A model generated the notes under the pieces. The model searched no databases, was not told the DNA's origin, and saw only the letters and a program-made list of their open reading frames with translations. From positions 1 to 5,304 of the forward strand of contig QKAA01000055.1 of assembly GCA_003247275.1 (NCBI GenBank): a DNA stretch of 5,304 bases. The letters run 5' to 3'. Position 1 is the stretch's first letter; every line of letters begins with the position of its first letter. A program made the translations under genes and the position numbers. The stretch comes from a bacterium. GTDB lineage: Bacteria; Patescibacteriota; Microgenomatia; UBA1400; RBG-16-45-19. Below, piece after piece: positions 1-5,304 of this stretch.

Positions 1-1593
1 TATACTCTGGCTGTTTAGATCTAATCGACTAATGGTGAAATTACTGGATGGTTGACCTTCAGATGAAATAACAATGTCTTCTTGGTGAAGGCAAAAGGGA
101 GATTGGTTGGTGATGATAACTTTGGTGGTTGAAGGAAAGATGAGATTTAAGAGTGAGGTATTAATTGTGGCGGTTAATTGAGGCGGAGGTACAGTAATGT
201 CGGTGATATCAGTGAGGACAATGGCTGCGGTTTCTTTTGGACTAATTGGGAATGGAATACTATCATTAACTCCTTGAATGGTAAGGGTAAGATGCGATTG
301 ATCAGAGATAGTTTTAGCACTGATGGTGGGGTTGATGACGGCGATGGCGGGGTCAACTTGAATCCATGTTTGGGTGCTGGCGTTATACCATTCGGCGTAG
401 GGATGAATTTGAAAGATTTGGTTTGAAATGAGTCCTGACTGTTGATTATCAATAAAACCGATGACTTTACGGGCCGGAATATTAGCGGCTCGACAGAGAG
501 TGATATAGGCATCGACAATATCATCCCGGGTTAACTCTTTAGGATTATCCCAGAGTTTTTGGCCGCCTTCGCGTTGGGTGGATTGGAAGTAAAAATTGGG
601 ATTAAATTGGGCGGTGGTGGTAATGAAATCATAAATTTTTTCAGGGGTGTCATATATTTTGGCGGCTTGTTTGATGTTTTGGTTGTGGGTGGGCCAAAAT
701 GATTGTTCGCTGGTGTATTCATTTGAATCAGCCAATGGGGTGACAAAAGCATGTTTCAGATCTTTCATGATTATTTTGGTAACAACTTTGGCAGTGACGG
801 TTTGTTTGGGCTCGAGTTTGTAGGTGGCGATACGATTACCGTCGGCGTCAGGAAAGATTCTTACAGGTTGGGGATTAAACGATTCAAAAATAATTTGTTG
901 GGTGTTGGTGTCGGGAGGCAAGGTTATTTGGGTTTCGACAGGAGTCATGGTGGGGTTTTCGAGATAATAATTTAATTCTGTTTGAAGGTTTCGATTTTTT
1001 TGACAGAGCAGAGTGATAGCGGTTTGTAAGCTGCTTTGGTCATAGGTAAATGACCAAAAAGTGTTTTGATCTGACAGGGTTATGTTTTGGGGGAAAATAG
1101 TAGGGTTGGGACAGATTGATTTGGGGACAGAAGCGGTGGTGGTAATTGAGGTATTGGCGTCGGAGACAATATTTTTAGGAATAGCGTATTGAGCGTAGTT
1201 TGGGGTGAGGCGAATATTTTGGTTTTGGTATTCAAGCCGGTATTGTTGGGATTTGTTTTTGCCAACAACAGGTTCGCCAAAGGTGATTTTAAGTTTAGAA
1301 ATAGAGTCTAGTTTTTCGATATCATATAAAGCCTTTTTACCCTGACTGTCTTCTACTTTGAGATTTTGAGGATCAGCAGTGGGAATGATGTGAGAAAAAG
1401 CTGTAGGAAAGCGTAAGTCGGATAAATTGTTGATGTTAATTGATTCGGTGACAGTGGCGCCAGTTTCAGTGAGGACATAGTTTTGATTAATGGTGGTGGC
1501 AAAATCGGCAGCATGGACAGTGGAAGTGGAAAGAAAAAAACAGGCGATAAAGATAATTAGGTGGGTGAATTTTTTCCAGTGTGTAGGCATCAT
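1..1593 (-). CDS. Exported transglutaminase-like domain protein, probably lacking the catalytic cysteine (3' end beyond window)
   Basis: The frame is open for 531 codons from ATG at 1593 to the left edge, so the C-terminus is missing. Residues 1-28 form a signal peptide: basic start (K7, K8), hydrophobic core LIIFIACFFL (12-21) and likely cleavage after VHA (28). Residues 30-270 look beta-rich and contain LPPDTNTQQ (225-233) and PDADGN (248-253). Residues 340-415 match the transglutaminase core: RAANIPAR (368-375), HPYAEWY (397-403) and VDPA (413-416), giving the family's His (H397) and Asp (D414). The nucleophilic Cys expected about 19 residues before IPAR's Arg is Arg (R356, in ELTRDDIVDAY). 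A further beta-rich region follows (about 430-531). Family members typically act outside the membrane on peptides or proteins; the substrate here is unknown. It starts 42 bp after uvrA stops and may share its transcript. ATG 1590 is an alternative start. The fold assignment is confident, enzymatic activity is doubtful. Confidence 0.85.
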   Translation of the reverse strand, partial: MMPTHWKKFTHLIIFIACFFLSTSTVHAADFATTINQNYVLTETGATVTESININNLSDLRFPTAFSHIIPTADPQNLKVEDSQGKKALYDIEKLDSISKLKITFGEPVVGKNKSQQYRLEYQNQNIRLTPNYAQYAIPKNIVSDANTSITTTASVPKSICPNPTIFPQNITLSDQNTFWSFTYDQSSLQTAITLLCQKNRNLQTELNYYLENPTMTPVETQITLPPDTNTQQIIFESFNPQPVRIFPDADGNRIATYKLEPKQTVTAKVVTKIIMKDLKHAFVTPLADSNEYTSEQSFWPTHNQNIKQAAKIYDTPEKIYDFITTTAQFNPNFYFQSTQREGGQKLWDNPKELTRDDIVDAYITLCRAANIPARKVIGFIDNQQSGLISNQIFQIHPYAEWYNASTQTWIQVDPAIAVINPTISAKTISDQSHLTLTIQGVNDSIPFPISPKETAAIVLTDITDITVPPPQLTATINTSLLNLIFPSTTKVIITNQSPFCLHQEDIVISSEGQPSSNFTISRLDLNSQSI

Positions 1594-1598
1594 TTTTC

Positions 1599-1618
1599 AG
1601 CCTAGCAAAGCTGGTGCT
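1599..1618 (-). repeat. Imperfect hairpin over the ribosome binding site
   Basis: Read on the minus strand, AGCACCAGC-TTT-GCTAGGCT can fold with CCAGC paired to GCTAGG (one bulged A) around a TTT loop, plus weak outer pairs. The 3' arm includes the AGG proposed as the ribosome binding site. No T-run follows, so it is not an intrinsic terminator. Short imperfect stems of this size can occur by chance. Confidence 0.3.
1601..1603 (-). promoter_or_regulatory. Weak ribosome binding site (AGG) for the transglutaminase-like gene
   Basis: On the minus strand AGG lies 7 nt before ATG 1593 and 10 nt before ATG 1590, in the context AGGCTGAAAAATGATG. This is a minimal Shine-Dalgarno core. Its spacing slightly favours the first ATG, but the two starts differ by only one residue. 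The AGG falls within a hairpin-capable stretch (1599-1618). Confidence 0.45.
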
Positions 1619-1628
1619 TGTTCACAAG
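1617..1628. repeat. Short perfect inverted repeat (5-2-5) after uvrA
   Basis: CTTGT-TC-ACAAG reads as a perfect 5 bp inverted repeat with a 2 nt centre, 8 bp beyond the uvrA stop codon. It shares two bases with the neighbouring imperfect hairpin, so the two structures would compete. A 2 nt centre is too tight for an RNA hairpin without opening a pair, so a protein-binding palindrome or chance are equally possible. Confidence 0.3.
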
Positions 1629-1635
1629 TTGCGCT

Positions 1636-4600
1636 TTAGGACGTTCGATCGCTCAATTCTTGTTTGAGGTAGTGTCCGGTATAGCTGTTAGGATGGCTCA
1701 TGACTTCAGATGGGGTGCCAGTGGCAATAATTTGTCCGCCACCATCCCCTCCTTCGGGGCCAAGATCAATAATGTGGTCAGCATTAGCAATAACATCAAG
1801 ATTATGTTCGATGATGATAACGGTGTTGTTAGCTTCGACGAGTTGTTTTAAAACTACCATGAGGTGTTTGACGTCTTCAAAGTGAAGGCCGGTGGTGGGT
1901 TCGTCCAATAAATAGACAGTGTGTCCGGTGGTGGCAGTAGATAATTCTTTAGCTAATTTGACGCGCTGAGCTTCTCCGCCGGAAAGAGTGGGGGCAGATT
2001 GGCCGAGCTTGATATAGCCCAAACCGACGGCTTGGATAGTTTTTAATTTTTTATTGATTTTGGGATTGGTTTTGAAGAGGTCTATAGCTTGATCAATGGT
2101 GAGATTTAAAATATCGGCTATGGTGTGGTCTTTATATTTAATACCAAGGGTTTCGGTGTTGTAGCGCAAACCTTTACAGACGTCGCAATCAACGTAGACG
2201 TCGGGTAAGAATTGCATGGAGATTTTGACTTGACCGTCACCATGACAGGCTTCACAGCGGCCACCTTTAACGTTGAAACTAAATCTGCCTGGAGTAAAGC
2301 CTTTTAATTTAGCCTCTTTGGTTTGAGCCATAACTTGGCGGATAAGGTCAAAAACTTTGGTGTAAGTAGCTGGGTTGCTTCGGGGAGTGCGGCCGATAGG
2401 GCTTTGATCAATCATTTTAATGTGGGTAATAGCGGAAGTGCCAGAAATAGATTTGAAGTTGGGTTTTTTCTTAACTTGTAATTCAAGGGCTGATTTGAGA
2501 GCGGGATAGAGGGTGTCGTGCATCAGGGTAGATTTGCCTGATCCGGAAACCCCAGTGATAACGGTGAGTTTACTTAACGGGAATTTAGCGGAGAGGTTTT
2601 TGAGGTTGTGCTCGTTGCAGCCTTCCAAGAAAATTGAGTCTTTAATGGGGGAAGTTTGAGCCACAATTTGATCAAGTCCAAGGGATTTTTTTTCACCTTT
2701 AATACTTTTGGCATCGATGACTTTTTTATAACTTAAATATTTGCCGGTTAATGATTTATCATCATCGATGATTTGATTGATAGTACCGGAAGCAACAATT
2801 TGTCCTCCATTACGGCCAGCTTTGGGGCCAAAGTCATAAATGTAATCGGCATTTTCCATAACGCTTTTGTCGTGCTCAACAACGATGAGGGTATTGCCTA
2901 AATCGCGCAAACGCTTCATGGTAGTGATTAATCGGTCATTGTCTCTGGGGTGAAGGCCGATGGTGGGTTCATCGAGGACGTACAACACACCAGTTAAACC
3001 GGTACCAATTTGAGAAGCGAGGCGGATTCGTTGAGCTTCACCTCCAGCTAAAGTGCTAGCTTCCCGATGAAGAGTAAGATACTCCAAGCCGACAGAACTT
3101 AAGAAGTTCAAACGTTGGCGAATTTCTTTAACAATATGGTAACCAATGGTTTTTTCTGCAGGAGTGAACATTTGATTGTTTTGGTCATTAATGGCTTGAT
3201 GTAGTGTCTCAATCCAAGCGAGAGTTTGATTAATTGAAGTGTTAACTACATCAATAATATTTTTGTTATCAATAGTGACGGAAAGGCTTTCCGATTTAAG
3301 ACGGTTACCTTTACAAGTGGGACAGACTTCTTTGCGCATGTAGCGTTCGATTTCGTTTCGAATAAAATCAGAGTCAGTTTCTTGATAGCGTCTTTCTAAG
3401 TTGGGAATGACGCCTTCGTATTTGAAGGTGTAGTGGCGAAGCATGCCTTGCTGATTGGTGGTGGCAGTTTCATAGGTATTTTTTTTATCACCGTAGAGGA
3501 TCAGGTGTTTTACTTTGTCGGGAAGAAGTTGGTAAGGAGTGGTCACATTGGCTTGATGGGCTTTGAGAACAGACTTAATTTGGCCGGCATACCAAGAGTT
3601 GGTACTCATGGCGTTGGCGAGTGGAATAATGGCACCTTCAGAAATTGTCAGTTCTGAGGCAATGATTTTTTCGGGATCAATTTTTAAAAGGGCACCTAAG
3701 CCTGAACAAGCGGGACAAGCGCCGTGAGGGGTGTTAAAGGAAAAAATTCGTGGTTCGATTTCGGGCAGACTGATGTTGCAGACGGGACAAGCAAGGTGTT
3801 GAGAATAGAGATGATTAGAGAGGTTTTTGGGATTTTCGGGGAATTCTAAACCAGGATCATTAATCTGGCTAATGATGACTTGGCCATCAGCAAGTTCCAG
3901 GGCTTGGTCAATGGTTTGAGTGAGACGGCTTTGTAATTGCTTGACCTTAGCATTATCTTTGAGGAGATCTTTAGTGATTGTTATTCTGTCCATGATGACG
4001 GAGATGGTGTGTCGATTGGTTTTAATCAGGAGAATATCATCGTCGACATTGTAGGTAGTGTTATCGACGCGAACTCGGCTAAAACCTTGTTTTTTGAGGT
4101 TGGAAAACAGGCTCGCAAACTCTCCTTTTTTATCTTTAACGATAGGACTCATGATGTACCAGCGAGTAGGAGTGGCTTTGGTGGTTTGCTTCATCAAATC
4201 AAGAATTTGAATCACAATTTGATCAGTGGTTTGAGGGGCAATTTCTCTGCCACAATTGTGACAGTGGGGATGGCCAATTCGGGCAAAGAGTAAACGGAGA
4301 TAGTCATAAATTTCAGTGATGGTGCCAACGGTGGATCGAGGGTTATGCGAGGTAGTTTTTTGATCAATAGAAATGGCTGGTGATAGTCCGTCAATTTGAT
4401 CAACATCGGGTTTTTGCATGATGCCCAAAAATTGACGCGCGTAAGCAGAAAGGGATTCTACATATTTCCGTTGGCCTTCGGCATAGATGGTATCAAAAGC
4501 GAGAGAGGATTTGCCTGAACCAGAAAGTCCGGTAAATACGACTAATTTTCCTTTGGGAATAGTACAATCAATATTTTGAAGATTATGTTGGCGGGCGCCT

Positions 4601-4638
4601 TTGACGATAATGTGTGTTGCTGGTGTAATTTCTGGCAT
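1636..4638 (-). CDS. uvrA: UvrA, excinuclease ABC subunit A (complete)
   Basis: UvrA is the cytoplasmic dimeric ATPase that finds helix-distorting DNA damage and loads UvrB in nucleotide excision repair. Both ABC modules are intact. Module I has Walker A GLSGSGKS (37-44), signature LAGGEAQR (530-537) and Walker B ending LDEP (D556, E557). Module II has Walker A GVSGSGKS (696-703), signature LSGGEAQR (885-892) and LLDEPTTGLH (D912, E913). Zinc-binding cysteine pairs are C126/C129 and C439/C442 (probably one site), C284/C287 with C308/C311, and C795/C798 with C818/C821. The UvrB-binding region should lie around 130-245. At 1000 residues it is somewhat longer than the usual 940-960; the extra length seems to be in linkers, notably 636-668. 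ATG 4638 places the conserved IIVKGARQHNLQNI at the N-terminus as expected. No Shine-Dalgarno is visible; the leader is A-rich. No LexA-type SOS box is recognisable upstream. Confidence 0.98.
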   Translation of the reverse strand: MPEITPATHIIVKGARQHNLQNIDCTIPKGKLVVFTGLSGSGKSSLAFDTIYAEGQRKYVESLSAYARQFLGIMQKPDVDQIDGLSPAISIDQKTTSHNPRSTVGTITEIYDYLRLLFARIGHPHCHNCGREIAPQTTDQIVIQILDLMKQTTKATPTRWYIMSPIVKDKKGEFASLFSNLKKQGFSRVRVDNTTYNVDDDILLIKTNRHTISVIMDRITITKDLLKDNAKVKQLQSRLTQTIDQALELADGQVIISQINDPGLEFPENPKNLSNHLYSQHLACPVCNISLPEIEPRIFSFNTPHGACPACSGLGALLKIDPEKIIASELTISEGAIIPLANAMSTNSWYAGQIKSVLKAHQANVTTPYQLLPDKVKHLILYGDKKNTYETATTNQQGMLRHYTFKYEGVIPNLERRYQETDSDFIRNEIERYMRKEVCPTCKGNRLKSESLSVTIDNKNIIDVVNTSINQTLAWIETLHQAINDQNNQMFTPAEKTIGYHIVKEIRQRLNFLSSVGLEYLTLHREASTLAGGEAQRIRLASQIGTGLTGVLYVLDEPTIGLHPRDNDRLITTMKRLRDLGNTLIVVEHDKSVMENADYIYDFGPKAGRNGGQIVASGTINQIIDDDKSLTGKYLSYKKVIDAKSIKGEKKSLGLDQIVAQTSPIKDSIFLEGCNEHNLKNLSAKFPLSKLTVITGVSGSGKSTLMHDTLYPALKSALELQVKKKPNFKSISGTSAITHIKMIDQSPIGRTPRSNPATYTKVFDLIRQVMAQTKEAKLKGFTPGRFSFNVKGGRCEACHGDGQVKISMQFLPDVYVDCDVCKGLRYNTETLGIKYKDHTIADILNLTIDQAIDLFKTNPKINKKLKTIQAVGLGYIKLGQSAPTLSGGEAQRVKLAKELSTATTGHTVYLLDEPTTGLHFEDVKHLMVVLKQLVEANNTVIIIEHNLDVIANADHIIDLGPEGGDGGGQIIATGTPSEVMSHPNSYTGHYLKQELSDRTS

Positions 4639-4657
4639 ATTTTTGTTTTTTGATGAA

Positions 4658-4670
4658 TGCTGATGCAGCA
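4658..4670. repeat. Perfect inverted repeat (5-3-5) at the predicted uvrA transcription start
   Basis: TGCTG-ATG-CAGCA is a perfect 5 bp inverted repeat with a 3 nt loop. It abuts the proposed -10 box and covers the predicted start of transcription, so it could be an operator or a 5'-end RNA hairpin. It does not resemble the LexA boxes of E. coli (CTGT-N8-ACAG) or Bacillus (GAAC-N4-GTTC). No T-run follows it on the minus strand, so it is not an intrinsic terminator for the upstream gene. A repeat this short may be chance. Confidence 0.35.
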
Positions 4671-4699
4671 GTATACACGAAATAAAGCCGAAGTAGCAA
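4670..4699 (-). promoter_or_regulatory. Candidate sigma70-type promoter for uvrA
   Basis: On the minus strand, -35 TTGCTA (4699-4694, 4 of 6 matches to TTGACA) and -10 TATACT (4675-4670, 5 of 6 matches to TATAAT) are separated by 18 bp. Transcription would begin near 4663, giving an untranslated leader of about 25 nt before ATG 4638. This fits the 87 bp gap from the glycosyltransferase, which is wide compared with the 42 bp gap after uvrA. It is a consensus match by eye only. Confidence 0.45.
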
Positions 4700-4725
4700 G
4701 GGTATAAAAGTGTTTAAGGAGAAAG

Positions 4726-5304
4726 TTAAGTGGAGTGAGACAAGTGGGGTTGTAGTCCTTGAGATAGGAAGAAAGGAATTTGAGTTATTTTAATTCTTCG
4801 TTGGAGAAGATAAATGATAGATTGCAGAATGATGTTTGTCGGGATAAGGAAGTTGGCCCTTTGCGGGTAGTGTTTGCGGATTATCTTAGCAGAATTTTTT
4901 GCTTGAAAGGAGAGCTTTGTTTTGGTGAAGTAGTTAGAGCCACTAACTCCAATGGTGGGAGAAACGGCATGCTTTACCAATGTCTGATTTACAATAAGGC
5001 ATTTCCCGCCTTGTTTTTTACTTCTTAAACAAAGATCAACATCTTCTAAATAGGCAAAAAAGGATTCGTCAAAGAGACCGACTATTTTAAAGAAATCCTT
5101 TTTCATCCCCATAGTGCAGCCAGATATCCAATCGGTGCGTCGGAGAGAAGGAAATAATTTGGTTTTTTTAATTGGTTGGTTCATGAGAAAGTGCTGAGTC
5201 AATAGGAGGGGTTTGTACAGTATTCCTCCAGCAAACCAGAGGAGATTTGGTTTTTTAAGATAAACGATGTTGCAACTAAGAATGTCTAATGGTGATTGCT
5301 GAGC
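4726..5304 (-). CDS. Family 2 glycosyltransferase, C-terminal part (5' end beyond window)
   Basis: The frame is open from the right edge to TAA at 4728-4726, giving 192 visible residues. The N-terminal nucleotide-sugar-binding half with its DxD motif is outside the window. Numbering from the edge, WFAGG (23-27) is the strand before the acceptor region, DWISGCTMGMKKDFF (58-72) matches the GT2 stretch around the second half of the GT-A fold, and GLFDESFFAYLEDVDLCLR (76-94) holds the ED-x-D motif (E87, D88, D90) with the probable catalytic acid. KHAVSPTIG follows near 112. The tail has a moderately hydrophobic stretch but no clear transmembrane helix. It resembles rhamnosyltransferase-type enzymes that transfer sugars to cell-surface polysaccharides from the cytoplasmic face of the membrane; donor and acceptor cannot be told. 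A TTG (5202) and an ATG (5184) inside the frame are not starts, because homology to the family continues upstream of both to the edge. Confidence 0.9.
   Translation of the reverse strand, partial: AQQSPLDILSCNIVYLKKPNLLWFAGGILYKPLLLTQHFLMNQPIKKTKLFPSLRRTDWISGCTMGMKKDFFKIVGLFDESFFAYLEDVDLCLRSKKQGGKCLIVNQTLVKHAVSPTIGVSGSNYFTKTKLSFQAKNSAKIIRKHYPQRANFLIPTNIILQSIIYLLQRRIKITQIPFFLSQGLQPHLSHST

Noticed and set aside
174..524. Minus-strand open frame of 116 codons, and the plus-strand frame at 178-426
   Set aside because: Both overlap the transglutaminase-like gene in other frames. Their products are low-complexity (Pro/Leu/Ser-rich or Gly/Asp-rich) and match no family, whereas the long frame has a signal peptide and a recognisable domain.
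1537..1554. Possible lipobox (FIAC, C18) in the exported protein
   Set aside because: The -3 position is Phe, the hydrophobic core continues well past the Cys (FFL), and a good ordinary signal peptidase site (VHA, 26-28) follows, so a plain signal peptide is the better reading.
3937..4293. Plus-strand open frame of 118 codons, and other plus-strand frames within uvrA
   Set aside because: They lie antisense to highly conserved UvrA sequence and are a by-product of the G/T-rich plus strand.
4639..4725. Intrinsic terminator after the glycosyltransferase
   Set aside because: No GC-rich stem followed by a T-run is present on the minus strand; the only perfect repeat (4658-4670) is followed by TTCATCAAAAAAC.
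4639..4725. SOS (LexA) box upstream of uvrA
   Set aside because: Neither the E. coli-type CTGT-N8-ACAG nor the Gram-positive GAAC-N4-GTTC pattern is found in the gap.
4780..5028. Plus-strand open frame of 82 codons
   Set aside because: It is antisense to the glycosyltransferase, whose conserved EDVD and GLFDES motifs show that the minus strand is the coding one.
1..5304. UGA recoding, mobile elements, CRISPR arrays, tRNA or rRNA genes
   Set aside because: All three genes read through under the standard code, both visible stops are TAA, and no transposase, terminal inverted repeats, spaced direct repeats or cloverleaf sequence could be recognised.

Overview
This 5.3 kb window carries three genes, all on the minus strand, and has the look of a bacterial contig, probably Patescibacteria/CPR (Microgenomates-like). 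The evidence for that is circumstantial: moderate-to-low G+C, short gaps, a UvrA with long lysine- and asparagine-rich linkers, and a secreted transglutaminase-fold protein of a type I associate with CPR genomes. The lineage is an inference. The standard code fits: no in-frame TGA needs to be read as sense, which argues against the lineages that read UGA as glycine.

Layout in the direction of transcription (right to left). From the right edge to 4726 lies the C-terminal part of a family 2 glycosyltransferase, whose start is outside the window. An 87 bp gap (4639-4725) follows, with a candidate sigma70-type promoter and a small inverted repeat. Then comes a complete uvrA (4638-1636, 1000 codons), the damage-recognition ATPase of nucleotide excision repair, with both ABC modules and all zinc-binding cysteine pairs intact. 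A 42 bp gap (1594-1635) with two overlapping hairpin-capable repeats precedes the third gene. That gene runs from 1593 to the left edge as an unbroken frame with no stop, and encodes an exported protein with a transglutaminase-like domain. Because it leaves the window it is easy to miss.

The genes do not form an obvious pathway. UvrA is a cytoplasmic housekeeping repair protein, whereas the glycosyltransferase and the exported transglutaminase-like protein belong to the cell envelope. The 42 bp gap suggests uvrA and the exported protein are co-transcribed, while uvrA probably has its own promoter.

The most notable observation is that the transglutaminase-like domain keeps the His and Asp of the catalytic triad but appears to have Arg where the nucleophilic Cys belongs, so it may be a non-catalytic member of the fold. 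A second is the strong strand asymmetry: the plus strand is G-rich over C, and every gene lies on the opposite, C-rich strand. I see no mobile element, CRISPR array, tRNA, rRNA or recognisable novel defence system.
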